From Bacteroidota bacterium (lineage in GTDB: Bacteria; Bacteroidota; Bacteroidia; Bacteroidales; Dysgonomonadaceae): a stretch of 64,000 bases of DNA. The position numbers and the translations under genes are program-made. The notes below the pieces were generated by a model. The model worked only from the letters and a program-made list of their open reading frames with translations, searched no databases and was not told where the DNA came from. Location of the stretch: contig JAEWGM010000037.1 in assembly GCA_023388315.1 (NCBI GenBank), positions 12,110 to 76,109 of the forward strand. Reading direction: 5' to 3'. Positions 52,890-61,651 of the stretch are shown in pieces; the stretch's first letter is position 1; the number at the start of each line of letters is the position of its first letter.

Positions 52890-52912
52890 AAGCAGTCTTC
52901 AGACTGCTTTTT
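52890..52912 (+). terminator. Intrinsic terminator of the restriction-modification pair
   Basis: AAGCAGTCT at 52890-52898 pairs perfectly with AGACTGCTT at 52901-52909 across TC, followed by a run of T. It starts 36 bases after the endonuclease stop and insulates proA. Confidence 0.85.
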
Positions 52913-53000
52913 TATTTTGATAATCCCGACTCATTTCAAACCTCATCAATCTACCATCTGTCATTTTGAAACCAAAACCATATTATTTAGAATATTTTAT

Positions 53001-53008
53001 TACCTTTG
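53001..53008 (+). promoter_or_regulatory. -7 box of the proline operon
   Basis: TACCTTTG at 53001-53008 fits TAnnTTTG. Transcription would start near 53015, about 22 bases before the proA ATG at 53037. A TTTG at 52965-52968 is too far upstream (32 bases). Confidence 0.45.
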
Positions 53009-53036
53009 TCGATTTAATAGCTGAAATTTCACACCA

Positions 53037-54224
53037 ATGAATACTTTTTCTAAAAATAACGTTTTACTTACGCTCGCGGATTTGCTAAAAGAAAACCAAT
53101 CGGAAATTCTGGAGCAAAACCGAACGGATATGGACTCATTTTCCGATATGGACGCGTCGTTAAAAGACAGATTGAAGGTGGATGATGAGAAAGTGGTGGG
53201 AATGATTCGCTCGCTGCGCGAAGTGGCAGCACAAGACGACCCCGAAGGGAAAGTTTTGTACGATTTTACGCGCTCGGACGGTTTGCGTATCGTGAATCGC
53301 ACGGTTCCGTTCGGAACAATTCTTATCGTTTACGAATCGCGCCCGGATGTTACCATTGAGGCTGCCGCCACAGCGTTTAAAGCCGGAAACCACATTTTGT
53401 TGAAAGGCGGAAAAGAGTCGTTTCACACCAATACGTTTCTTGTAAAACTTTGGCAGCAAGCACTTTCAAACAACGGAATATCTACCGACTTTGTGGAATA
53501 TTTAGACGTTTCGCGCGACGAAATTCAGCAAATTATCAAAAACAATACCCGCAGGGTAGATTTGATTATTCCGCGCGGCGGCGATAAACTTATCGATTTT
53601 GTGGTAGAAAACGCGTCGGTTCCGGTTATCGTGAGCGGCCGCGGCAACAATTTTATGTACGTGGACGACGAATGCGATTCGGAAATGGCTATCCGACTTA
53701 TCCTTAATGGAAAAAAACGCATCGGCGTTTGCAACGCTTTAGACAAAGTGCTGATAAACAAAAATCTGTATTCGTTGGAAGATCGTCTTGCCAATTTTGT
53801 ATCGCAACTGAACAACAAAGGCATCGAAGTTATGGGCGATAAAAACGTGGCATCGCTGTGCGATAAAATAACAGAAAACAACGATGAAATGGTGCTTTTT
53901 GAAGAATTTATGGCGCCAAAAATTCACTTTTCCATTATCGATAATTTGCAGCAAGCCATAAAAACAATCAACAACTATTCGGGGGGACACACGGCGGTTA
54001 TTGTTACCAACAACAGGGAAAAAGCCGATGAATTTATGCGCGATGTGGATTGCGCGGCGGTTTATCACAACGCTTCGTCCCGATTTACCGACGGCGGACA
54101 ATTTGGCGTAGGCGCTGAAATTGCCATCAGCACGCAAAAACTGCATTTTCGCGGACCGCTTGGCGCGCAGGAATTGGTGACCAACAAATGGTTTGGATAT
54201 GGAAACGGGCAAATTCGTGAGTGA
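53037..54224 (+). CDS. proA: Gamma-glutamyl phosphate reductase ProA
   Basis: Second step of proline synthesis, reducing gamma-glutamyl phosphate with NADPH to glutamate semialdehyde. 395 aa, slightly shorter than E. coli ProA. The catalytic Cys is in KKRIGVCNALDKVLI. Other marks are VPFGTILIVYESRPDVTIEAAA, LLKGGKES, and the C-terminal FGVGAEIAISTQKLHFRGPLGAQELVTNKWF. The order here is proA then proB, the reverse of E. coli. The initial region ends at 53036 behind a -7 box. Confidence 0.96.
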   Translation: MNTFSKNNVLLTLADLLKENQSEILEQNRTDMDSFSDMDASLKDRLKVDDEKVVGMIRSLREVAAQDDPEGKVLYDFTRSDGLRIVNRTVPFGTILIVYESRPDVTIEAAATAFKAGNHILLKGGKESFHTNTFLVKLWQQALSNNGISTDFVEYLDVSRDEIQQIIKNNTRRVDLIIPRGGDKLIDFVVENASVPVIVSGRGNNFMYVDDECDSEMAIRLILNGKKRIGVCNALDKVLINKNLYSLEDRLANFVSQLNNKGIEVMGDKNVASLCDKITENNDEMVLFEEFMAPKIHFSIIDNLQQAIKTINNYSGGHTAVIVTNNREKADEFMRDVDCAAVYHNASSRFTDGGQFGVGAEIAISTQKLHFRGPLGAQELVTNKWFGYGNGQIRE

Positions 54225-54295
54225 ACGGGCGACTTAACCATTCATCCCATAGTCTTGATTCTATTAATCTATTAGTCTAACACTCTAACGTCTGA

Positions 54296-55060
54296 ATGAA
54301 AAAGAAACTTATCATAAAAATCGGCACATCCACGCTCACAGCGGGAACCAACCGCATATCGTTCGCGGTAATCGAAAGCCTGGCAAGGCAAATTGTGGAA
54401 CTGAAAAAAACGTACGATATCGTTATCGTTTCGTCGGGCGCCATTGCCACGGCGCGGCAATTTGTGGAAATTAACGGATACCACAAAAATGTGGATTCGA
54501 AACAGGCAATGGCAGCCATCGGGCAAACCAAGTTGATGGAATTGTATGACGGAATTTTCGCCACATTCGGGTTGAATATCGCGCAAATTTTGCTCACTTA
54601 TCGCGATTTCGAAAACGAAACGGCCAACGAAAATACCCGAAACACCATCAATAAACTGTGGGAATTTGGCTACATACCCATTGTGAATGAAAACGATACG
54701 GTTTCTATCGAAGAGGTTGTGCTGGGCGACAACGACAAGCTTTCGGCCCTGGTTTCGGTTATCACCCAAGCCGATTTGCTTATCCTCGTCTCGGATATCG
54801 ATGGCATTTACACTTGCAATCCACATCTTCACAACGACGCACATTTTATTTCGGAAGTCACTGATTTAAAAGAGGTAACGCATTGCATTGAAGAAAAATT
54901 ATCGGATTTAGGTACGGGCGGAATGACTTCGAAAATAAAAGCCGCCGAAATTTGTCTGCAACACAACATCGAAATGTGGATTGTGAATGGGCAGCGCGCC
55001 AATTATATCATTAAGTCGCTGAACAATACGATTCCTTTCACCAAATTCAAAGTTGATTGA
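54296..55060 (+). CDS. proB: Glutamate 5-kinase ProB (short form without PUA domain)
   Basis: First step of proline synthesis, phosphorylating glutamate. 254 aa, consisting of the amino-acid kinase domain only; the E. coli enzyme of 367 aa carries a C-terminal PUA domain that is absent here. Landmarks are IKIGTSTLTAG, IVSSGAIATARQF, IVNENDTVS, LGDNDKLSALV and LGTGGMTSKIKAAEI. Loss of the PUA domain may change feedback by proline; this is inference. It is 71 bases after proA and followed by proC after a repeat-rich spacer. Confidence 0.95.
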   Translation: MKKKLIIKIGTSTLTAGTNRISFAVIESLARQIVELKKTYDIVIVSSGAIATARQFVEINGYHKNVDSKQAMAAIGQTKLMELYDGIFATFGLNIAQILLTYRDFENETANENTRNTINKLWEFGYIPIVNENDTVSIEEVVLGDNDKLSALVSVITQADLLILVSDIDGIYTCNPHLHNDAHFISEVTDLKEVTHCIEEKLSDLGTGGMTSKIKAAEICLQHNIEMWIVNGQRANYIIKSLNNTIPFTKFKVD

Positions 55061-55074
55061 TAACGCAAGCTAAT

Positions 55075-55172
55075 CAATCTCTTATCAATCTTATTCAATC
55101 TATTTTCAATCTCATTCAATCTCTATTCAATCTCTATTCAATTTCTATTCAATTTCACAACAATCTCTCAAC
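55075..55172 (+). repeat. Tandem repeats of about 11 bp between proB and proC
   Basis: About nine degenerate copies of CAATCTCTATT run from 55075 to 55172, right up to the proC ATG. The spacing is 10-11 bases, with copies such as CAATCTCTATT repeated exactly twice in a row near 55117. The sequence is open in one frame and would encode a Leu/Ile/Asn-rich stretch if translation began at 55057. It may be a slippage-prone spacer. Confidence 0.75.
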
Positions 55173-55173
55173 A

Positions 55174-55950
55174 ATGAAATACGGATTCATCGGCTTCGGC
55201 AATTTAGCAAAAGCTGTTTACCAGGGACTTAAAAACGAAAACAACATACAATTCGCTTATTTCGCGCGAAACGAAAAAGATATCGAGCTTCCTTTTTTCG
55301 ACAAAATAGAAGAACTCGTCGCGTTTTCCAATGTTATTTGGCTGACAATAAAACCACAGGATATTGGCGGAATTTTAGAAAAAATGCAGTCGGTGAATTT
55401 GTCGGGAAAACTCATTGTTTCGCCCGTAGCGGGAAAAAGCATCGCTTTTATCGAAAGTTTTTTGGGAAACAACATCCCCATTGTCCGCATTATGCCCAAT
55501 TTAGCGATGGCGTATCAAAAATCGGTTACGGCTTTTGCCACCAACCAGCCTGAAAATCCTGAGACGGAAGATATCTTTCGCATTCTTTCCCGATTGGGCA
55601 AAACCGTAAAACTCGACGAAAAAGGCTTCGACCTTTTTACATCGGTTTTCGGCAGCGGGCCGGCATTTATTCTCGCTTTTATCCAAATTTTCAAAGACAA
55701 AATGCGCGAATTTGACCTTCCCGGAACCGTTCTCGACGAACTTCTGCTCGAACTCACGCAAGGAACCACCATCTATTTTTCTCAAAACCAGAAAGATTAC
55801 AGCATCGAAGAACTTATCCGAAACATCACCAGCAAAGGCGGAACCACGCAAGCCGGATTGGATTATTTTCGCGGCCATCAAATCGGGAAACATTTCGAAG
55901 GCGTATTGGACGCCGCCAGAAACCGATCGGAAGAGATGAGCAAATCATAG
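55174..55950 (+). CDS. proC: Pyrroline-5-carboxylate reductase ProC
   Basis: Final step of proline synthesis. 258 aa from ATG 55174 (MKYGFIGFGNLAKAVYQGL), where the Rossmann GxGxxA motif begins; an in-frame ATG at 55057 would only add repeat-encoded residues and is rejected. Landmarks are WLTIKPQDIGGILEKM, VRIMPNLAMAYQKSVTAFA, FGSGPAFILAFIQIF and the C-terminal signature ITSKGGTTQAGLDYF. It completes the proA-proB-proC set and is convergent with a racemase gene 10 bp away. Confidence 0.95.
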   Translation: MKYGFIGFGNLAKAVYQGLKNENNIQFAYFARNEKDIELPFFDKIEELVAFSNVIWLTIKPQDIGGILEKMQSVNLSGKLIVSPVAGKSIAFIESFLGNNIPIVRIMPNLAMAYQKSVTAFATNQPENPETEDIFRILSRLGKTVKLDEKGFDLFTSVFGSGPAFILAFIQIFKDKMREFDLPGTVLDELLLELTQGTTIYFSQNQKDYSIEELIRNITSKGGTTQAGLDYFRGHQIGKHFEGVLDAARNRSEEMSKS

Positions 55951-55960
55951 AAACAGTTTC

Positions 55961-57031
55961 TTAAACCACCCGTTTCTCTACATATTCCGAATTAAGCAGT
56001 TTAAGCGTAGACAAATAGTCGAGCTTCACGGGCAACAAATCTCCTGCTTTGTAACCTTTGGCGTTATCGCCCAAATCCACCACAATAATGTCCGATGTGG
56101 CTCCCACAATTTCCAAATCGGGATCCACAAACTGAATGTGGTTTTTGTCCACATCCAGCAAACCAATGTCGATAAGCGCGCGCTTGCTGGTTTTCCCCAA
56201 CAGCGATTCATCGGGCGAAAAGGTCTCTCCTTCTAAATTGGTGCCAAATGTACCGGTTGGAACCATCGGCTTTTCGGTAATCTCAATAATGTTTACAAAC
56301 AAGTTGAAAATATCGTGTTCCATCCCGTCCAACGGCGTACCATCGTACACGTTGGTACCGAAAAACAGCGTCTCGCCCACCCGAAAATGGTTGATGCCCT
56401 TCGGCAAAATGCCTTGCAGCAACAGCGGTATCGTCACCGATGAACCGCCCGAAACGTAATCAATTTTTTTGTTGAACCGAGCTTCAATCAGCTGCTCATA
56501 CAAACTCAATTGAATGAGTTTGTCCTGGCTGGGCAAAATGCCGTACAAACACGATAAATTGGCGCCAATACCCGCCACTTCAATGTTTTTCATCCGGAAA
56601 ACTTTTTCGTAAAACTCCATTAAATGCGCGCCCATAATGCCTTCGCGCAATTCGCCCAACTCCACCATAATAATCACTTTGTGGATTTTATTTTGCTTCA
56701 CGGCCTCTAACGAAAGACGTTCAATAATTCGTGACTCGGAATTCACGCTGTAATCGGCATATTTCACCACATTGGCGGCGTTGTTTTTTGCCGGCGGCTT
56801 TATGTAGATGGTTTCAATAGCGGGATTGATGGATTTAATACGCTTCAGGTTGATGATGCGTGAATCGCACACTTGCTTCACGCCCAATTTTAACACCTCT
56901 TGAAGGTATAATTTATTGCCGCACAACAGCTTGGTGACTATTGCCCAATCGATGCCGTTATCGGTAAAGATATTGTTCAGAAAATCAAAATTATGCGCTA
57001 ACTTTTTCGTGTCGAGTGTAATAAAAGCCAT
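55961..57031 (-). CDS. Alanine/ornithine racemase-family PLP enzyme
   Basis: 356 aa fold-type III PLP protein of the branch that includes clostridial ornithine racemase. The PLP lysine is in IDWAIVTKLLCGNKLYLQEVL (about residue 34). GVKQVCDSRIINLKRIK, the middle MVELGELREGIMG, ISGGSSVTIPLL-type DYVSGGSSVTIPLLLQG and NHFRVGETLFFGTN also match. The barrel and C-terminal beta domain both look complete. It lies beside the proline genes but is convergent with them, and it precedes a GNAT gene by 5 bases on its own strand. Ornithine, alanine or another amino acid are possible substrates. Confidence 0.85.
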   Translation of the reverse strand: MAFITLDTKKLAHNFDFLNNIFTDNGIDWAIVTKLLCGNKLYLQEVLKLGVKQVCDSRIINLKRIKSINPAIETIYIKPPAKNNAANVVKYADYSVNSESRIIERLSLEAVKQNKIHKVIIMVELGELREGIMGAHLMEFYEKVFRMKNIEVAGIGANLSCLYGILPSQDKLIQLSLYEQLIEARFNKKIDYVSGGSSVTIPLLLQGILPKGINHFRVGETLFFGTNVYDGTPLDGMEHDIFNLFVNIIEITEKPMVPTGTFGTNLEGETFSPDESLLGKTSKRALIDIGLLDVDKNHIQFVDPDLEIVGATSDIIVVDLGDNAKGYKAGDLLPVKLDYLSTLKLLNSEYVEKRVV

Positions 57032-57036
57032 AATTA

Positions 57037-57480
57037 TTATTTTTTCGCGAAGCGCATTTCCAAATACTTGTTGGTGAAACCCAATTTCTCGTAGAGCTTT
57101 TTGGCCGGATTGTCGGGTTCCACGTGCAGTGCCATATCGCCTTCCGCCGTTTCAAGGGCGTGCCGCATCAATTGTTTTCCCAATCCCTTGCCTCTATGCT
57201 GCGGATGCGTGGCGATGTACACCAAAATGTTTTCGGGAATATAGCCTTTCATTCCGGTTTTATTCACTACCACCGCGGCCAGCGGATGATTGTTTTCGTA
57301 AATGGCAGCGACAAATCCGCCAAACGAGGGGTATTCTTTCAGCGAATAATCCATCGCTTTTTCGATTTGTTCTTTCGGGTCACCGAAATTTTCGAGGTGG
57401 GTATATAAAAAATGGATGAGTTCTTGTTTTTGTTTTTTCGAGGGTTTGTTTAATGGTGTAAATGTTTCTGTTTTCGTCAT
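57037..57480 (-). CDS. GNAT family N-acetyltransferase
   Basis: 147 aa from ATG 57480 (MTKTETFTPLNKPSKKQKQ). An ATG at 57558 would add 26 residues unlike the family and is rejected. The acetyl-CoA-binding motif A is ENILVYIATHPQHRGKGLGKQLMRHAL, and motif B is PDNPAKKLYEKLGF. Substrate is unknown. It lies 5 bases upstream of the racemase gene on the same strand, so the two are probably co-transcribed; acetylation of a D-amino acid or related amine is an untested idea. Confidence 0.85.
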   Translation of the reverse strand: MTKTETFTPLNKPSKKQKQELIHFLYTHLENFGDPKEQIEKAMDYSLKEYPSFGGFVAAIYENNHPLAAVVVNKTGMKGYIPENILVYIATHPQHRGKGLGKQLMRHALETAEGDMALHVEPDNPAKKLYEKLGFTNKYLEMRFAKK

Positions 57481-57697
57481 TATACAATCTTTATTTTGGT
57501 TTTTTGATGGGAAACTGAAGGGTAGAAGTGCTGTTTCCCCGCGTTGCAAGAAGGACAAAAATACGAAAAAAGAGGCAAAAGGGCAAAAAAAGTTTACCGG
57601 ATGACTGTGTCATCTATTTTCAATTTCTTTTTAACACACTGGTGACCATTATTTTGCCACAAAAGCACAAAGGTGCGCAAACGAAACGCTGTGCTCG

Positions 57698-58129
57698 TTA
57701 CGCGTTTTTCTCTTCTTTTGCCTTATACGCCATGGCGTAAAACCGGATTTGCTTGATAACCGATAGCAAACCGTTGGCACGCGTGGGTGAGAGATGTTCC
57801 GTGAGCCCAATTTCTTTCATAAAGCGCAAATCGGCGCCGATGATTTCATCGGGGGTGCGATTGTTGAAAACACGCAACACCAATGCCAACAGACCTTTTA
57901 CGATAACGGCATCGCTTTCGGCCTGAAACTGCAATTTTCCTTCGCTATAATCGGTTTGCAGCCACACGCGGCTTTGGCACCCTTGAATAATATTTTCGGG
58001 TGTTTTATATTTTTCGTCGAGCGGTTGCAGCGCGTTGCCCTGCTCAATGATATAGGCGTATTTGTCCATCCAGTCATCGTAGATGCTGAATTCGTCTATG
58101 ATATCTTGTTGTACTTGATCAATTGTCAT
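57698..58129 (-). CDS. sufE: SufE-type cysteine desulfuration protein
   Basis: 143 aa, normal for SufE, the sulfur acceptor that stimulates SufS for iron-sulfur cluster assembly. The persulfide Cys is in NIIQGCQSRVWLQ (about residue 51). Surrounding features, LQPLDEKYKTPE and FMKEIGLTEHLSPTRANGLLSVIKQIRFYA, are diagnostic. No other suf genes are next to it. The 217 bp gap to the GNAT start (57481-57697) has no feature I can support. Confidence 0.94.
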   Translation of the reverse strand: MTIDQVQQDIIDEFSIYDDWMDKYAYIIEQGNALQPLDEKYKTPENIIQGCQSRVWLQTDYSEGKLQFQAESDAVIVKGLLALVLRVFNNRTPDEIIGADLRFMKEIGLTEHLSPTRANGLLSVIKQIRFYAMAYKAKEEKNA

Positions 58130-58162
58130 ACTTCTTCTCTTTTATCGCAATAAACTATTCAA

Positions 58163-59164
58163 TTACTTCTCTTTATAAATTACTTCCATCACGGTTTGCC
58201 CTACGGCACGGAGCGTATTGCGGTCGATATTCCGCATATCATCGTTAAGAGTGTGCCAATAGGGCGCGAAACCCGTTTTGGTGTTGTCTTTTAAATGGAT
58301 AATGTTGGCGCTTGGCGCGCGATGTTTTTGGTTCACAGCTACGTGGTCGTCCGTAATATATCCGCCTTTTTTCGGAACAAAATAATTGCCGTAACCTAAA
58401 GCCGTAGCGGTACTCCAAATTTTCTCCACCACGTTGGCCGCATATTGAACCGAATATCCTTCTTTTTGAAACGTGGCTCCGGCGCCACCCACCATATCCA
58501 ATAAGATGCCGTAATGCGCCTTGTAGCTAGGCACATGTGGGTTTTCTGCCCAATATTGCGACCCGAGGCACCACCAATCGCCTTGCACAAATTCTTTCTC
58601 GAACGATGGCTGTCCCCAATCTTCCATATCAAAAAACACGATATCCACGCCCACTTCCGTTGGCGCTTGTTGCAGTTGACGGGCAATTTCGAGCAACACG
58701 CCCACCCCGCTGGCCCCGTCATCGGCTCCCAGTATGGGTTGCTGTTGTTTGGCGGGATCGCTTTCCTCATCGGCAAACGGACGACTGTCCCAATGCGCGA
58801 AGAGCAATATACGCTTCTCTTTTTCAGGAAAATAACTCCCGATAAGGTTGCGCAATTGAATATTTTGACCGGTGTAATGAGTGATATCGGCTTTTTGCTC
58901 GGTTACTTCCGCGCCAAATTCCGTTAGTTTACGTGTCAGATAATCGCCGCAGGCTTGGTGTTGCGGTGTACCGGGAACTCTGGGGCCGAAACCCACTTGT
59001 TTGTCCACAAAAAAATAAGCGCTATCGGCATTGAAATCGGGCGACACTTTGGTATAAGTTTCTGCAGGGGAAGTGTGGTTGTTTTTCTTTCGGTATTGCG
59101 TGGATGTGCAGGCACTCACCACAAAAGCAACAAAAAACAGGAAAAACCAAACTTGTTTGCTCAT
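58163..59164 (-). CDS. Glutaminyl-peptide cyclotransferase-like M28 lipoprotein
   Basis: 333 aa. MSKQVWFFLFFVAFVVSAC is a lipoprotein signal, so it acts in the envelope. The M28 zinc ligands are His in LLFAHWDSRPFAD, Asp in ILGADDGASGVGVLLE, Glu in FFDMEDWGQPSF and a later His in ITDDHVAVNQKHRAPS. The short Asp/Glu/His pattern with EDWG and ILGADDG is that of bacterial glutaminyl cyclases. These make N-terminal pyroglutamate on exported peptides, or act as aminopeptidases. It is separated from the antiporter gene by 2 bases. Confidence 0.88.
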   Translation of the reverse strand: MSKQVWFFLFFVAFVVSACTSTQYRKKNNHTSPAETYTKVSPDFNADSAYFFVDKQVGFGPRVPGTPQHQACGDYLTRKLTEFGAEVTEQKADITHYTGQNIQLRNLIGSYFPEKEKRILLFAHWDSRPFADEESDPAKQQQPILGADDGASGVGVLLEIARQLQQAPTEVGVDIVFFDMEDWGQPSFEKEFVQGDWWCLGSQYWAENPHVPSYKAHYGILLDMVGGAGATFQKEGYSVQYAANVVEKIWSTATALGYGNYFVPKKGGYITDDHVAVNQKHRAPSANIIHLKDNTKTGFAPYWHTLNDDMRNIDRNTLRAVGQTVMEVIYKEK

Positions 59165-59166
59165 TG

Positions 59167-60681
59167 TTATTGGTTCTTTTGATATGTAAAATCTGAAATA
59201 CCAATGTTCCGATAGGTCTCTTTCAACGCCTCCTCGTCATCGGAAATAACCAGCAATTTATCGCCTTCGTGCAATTGCGTTTGTCCTGTGGGCACAAAAA
59301 ACTGCTCATCGCGTTTTACCATCACCACCAAGGTTTTATCGGGTAACGGCATCTCCATCAGGTTTTTGCCATACTCTAATGTTTCGGCGGTAATATAAAT
59401 TTCGGTCATTGCCGATTTTATTTCTTCGGAAAACTCCACATCAAAATCTTCAAACTGTCTGTATCGCATCGATTCTTCAGACAAGTGCAGCCATTTCGCC
59501 ACCAACGGAAGCGTTGTTCCTTGCACCAAAAGCGAAATAATGGTAATCACAAAAACGATATTGAAAATCCATCGCGCTTCGGGAATTCCGGCAGCTAACG
59601 GAAGAATGGCAAAAATAATAGGAACCGCGCCCCGCAGGCCAACCCACGAAACATACAACTTATCTTTCACACTGATTCTTTTAAACGGAATCAAACATAA
59701 AAACACACTGATGGGGCGAGAAACAAAAATCATAAAAAGGGCAATAAGCGTTGCGGGTAGCAACACACCCAGCAGTTCACTGGGGTTTACCAACAAACCA
59801 AGCGTGAGGAAAAGCAATATCTGGCTCATCCAGGCAAACCCATCCATAAACTTCATAGAGGTGCGTTTATGCACAAATTTGGAGTTGCCAATAACCAAAC
59901 CGGCAATGTACACCGCTAAATATCCGTTTCCTTTGAGGAAATAGGTGGCAGAGAAGACAAAAACACCTAAAATCAATAGCAGCACAGGATAAAGCGAAGC
60001 ATTGTCCATTCTGATGCGATTGATAATAACCACCGAAATTTTGCCCAAATAATAGCCTAATAACGAGCCAACAACCAATTGAACAAGAATTGTGCCGATA
60101 ATCATGAGAAAATTGGGATCGTTTCCCGAGCTGATGATATCCATGAAAACAATGGTGAGCATATAAGCCATCGGGTCGTTACTACCACTCTCCAACTCCA
60201 GCATCGGACGTAAATTATTTTTTAACGATAACCCTTTGGAACGCAAAATCCCGAACACCGAAGCCGAGTCGGTAGAAGAAACCGTGGAAGCCAAAAGAAG
60301 CGCAGTGAGAAAACCGATACCCAGCGCCGCAAACCAATGGCTGGACAACCACCATACAAAAAAACCGGTTATTAAAGCCGTAAACAGCACACCCAACGTG
60401 GCCAGTATAACTCCGGGGCCAATGACCGGCCTGATATCGCGGGCTCTGGTGTCAAGACCACCCGAAAACAAAATAAGAGAAAGACAAATGGTGCCAATGG
60501 TTTGGGCTAATTGGATGTTTTGAAAGTTCAACCCGAAGCCATCGGTTCCGAATGTCATTCCCACGGCGAGAAACAACAAAAGTACGGGCACCCCAAAGCG
60601 ATGCCCTGCCTTTCCGACCAGCATGCTCACAAAAAACAATGCCGAGCCAACAAGCAGTAACAATTCGGTAGATATCGTCAT
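59167..60681 (-). CDS. K+/H+ antiporter with C-terminal TrkA-C domain (NhaP2/CvrA family)
   Basis: 504 aa. Twelve or so transmembrane segments occupy about residues 5-405. The CPA1 features are ALIAVGL-like LTALLLASTVSSTDSASVFG, ELESGSNDPMAYMLTIVF and WVGLRGAVPIIFAIL. Residues about 425-500 form a cytoplasmic RCK_C/TrkA-C domain (LPDKTLVVMVKRDEQFFVPTGQTQLHEGDKLLVISD). It exchanges potassium or sodium for protons in ion and pH balance (family knowledge). Next to it, 2 bases downstream, is the cyclotransferase gene, likely in one operon. Confidence 0.92.
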   Translation of the reverse strand: MTISTELLLLVGSALFFVSMLVGKAGHRFGVPVLLLFLAVGMTFGTDGFGLNFQNIQLAQTIGTICLSLILFSGGLDTRARDIRPVIGPGVILATLGVLFTALITGFFVWWLSSHWFAALGIGFLTALLLASTVSSTDSASVFGILRSKGLSLKNNLRPMLELESGSNDPMAYMLTIVFMDIISSGNDPNFLMIIGTILVQLVVGSLLGYYLGKISVVIINRIRMDNASLYPVLLLILGVFVFSATYFLKGNGYLAVYIAGLVIGNSKFVHKRTSMKFMDGFAWMSQILLFLTLGLLVNPSELLGVLLPATLIALFMIFVSRPISVFLCLIPFKRISVKDKLYVSWVGLRGAVPIIFAILPLAAGIPEARWIFNIVFVITIISLLVQGTTLPLVAKWLHLSEESMRYRQFEDFDVEFSEEIKSAMTEIYITAETLEYGKNLMEMPLPDKTLVVMVKRDEQFFVPTGQTQLHEGDKLLVISDDEEALKETYRNIGISDFTYQKNQ

Positions 60682-60699
60682 CTATAGTATAATTTCCTA

Positions 60700-61605
60700 T
60701 TATTTTTGTTTAAATACCACAACGTTTTCTTTTACGGTTAACGTTGCACGCTCTCCCATAATCACCGGAAAATTCAACTGCACGTGCCCGATGGGGAAAT
60801 TAAAACACACCGGGAACGCATATTCGCTCACGGCATTGAGAATGGATTGCTGCACAGAGGCATACATTTTATTATCCTCCTCATAATCTGTTAACTGACC
60901 CACAATTAAGCCGCTTATTTTATCGAAAACGCCCGCTAGTTTCAATTGGTAAATCATCCGGTCGATGCGATAAGGCTCTTCGCCGATATCTTCAATTAAC
61001 AAAATTCCTTTTGGAGGAATTTTCGCGTATTTCGACCCCAACAATCCGCAAAAAACCGCCAGGTTTCCACCAAAAAGTTTTCCGGAGGCTCGTCCTTGTC
61101 GATTTAAATATCCGTTTGTTACCGGAAGTTGATACTTTACCGCTTGTCCCGCGAAGATGCTTTTTGTGTATCGCACGGCCACATCATCGGCTCCGTACTC
61201 GGCAAAGTGTTTGGCCATGGGCCCGTGGACAGACATCACGCCGTTTAGCTGCAAAGCGGCGTGCAGCGCAGAAATATCGCTGTAACCGATTAGCCACTTC
61301 GGGTTTTCTTTCACCCCGGTAAAGTTGAGTTTATCCAACAAATGAACCACGCCATAACCACCTCGGGAACAAAAGATAAGCTTCACTTCCGGGTCGTCCA
61401 ACGCTTTTTGAAGATCGCCAAGGCGTTGCTCCACGAACCCGCTAAAACGGCCGGTGCAACTGAGCGCGTGCTCACTAATTTCGGTTGTGAGCCCCCACGA
61501 TTTTAGAATATCGGCGGTTTCGTGTACAGCAGAGCTTTCAATGTTGCCCGCGGGAGACAAAATTACTGCTTTGTCGTTGAACTTGAGGGGTAATGGCCGT
61601 TTCAT
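60700..61605 (-). CDS. ldcA: LD-carboxypeptidase (peptidase S66)
   Basis: Cleaves the terminal D-Ala from murein tetrapeptides in peptidoglycan recycling. 301 aa, normal length. The nucleophile Ser is in PKWLIGYSDISALHAAL, the oxyanion region in FCSRGGYGVVHLLDKL, the Glu in RASGKLFGGNLAVFCGLLGS and IEDIGEEPYRIDRMIYQL, and the His region in FNFPIGHVQLNFPVIMG. No signal peptide is seen, so it is cytoplasmic. It lies 18 bp upstream of the antiporter gene on the same strand. Confidence 0.94.
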   Translation of the reverse strand: MKRPLPLKFNDKAVILSPAGNIESSAVHETADILKSWGLTTEISEHALSCTGRFSGFVEQRLGDLQKALDDPEVKLIFCSRGGYGVVHLLDKLNFTGVKENPKWLIGYSDISALHAALQLNGVMSVHGPMAKHFAEYGADDVAVRYTKSIFAGQAVKYQLPVTNGYLNRQGRASGKLFGGNLAVFCGLLGSKYAKIPPKGILLIEDIGEEPYRIDRMIYQLKLAGVFDKISGLIVGQLTDYEEDNKMYASVQQSILNAVSEYAFPVCFNFPIGHVQLNFPVIMGERATLTVKENVVVFKQK

Positions 61606-61651
61606 ATCTGCAAACTGTAAGTAAAAAAACTATGCGAGCGGCATCTCAAGC

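Noticed and set aside
55075..55172. Possible CRISPR-like array
   Set aside because: The units are 11 bp with no spacers, so this is a simple tandem repeat. No cas genes and no direct repeats of 25-40 bp were seen in the window.
55057..55173. N-terminal extension of ProC encoded by tandem repeats
   Set aside because: The conserved Rossmann start MKYGFIGFG begins at 55174 and the extension is repeat-encoded.
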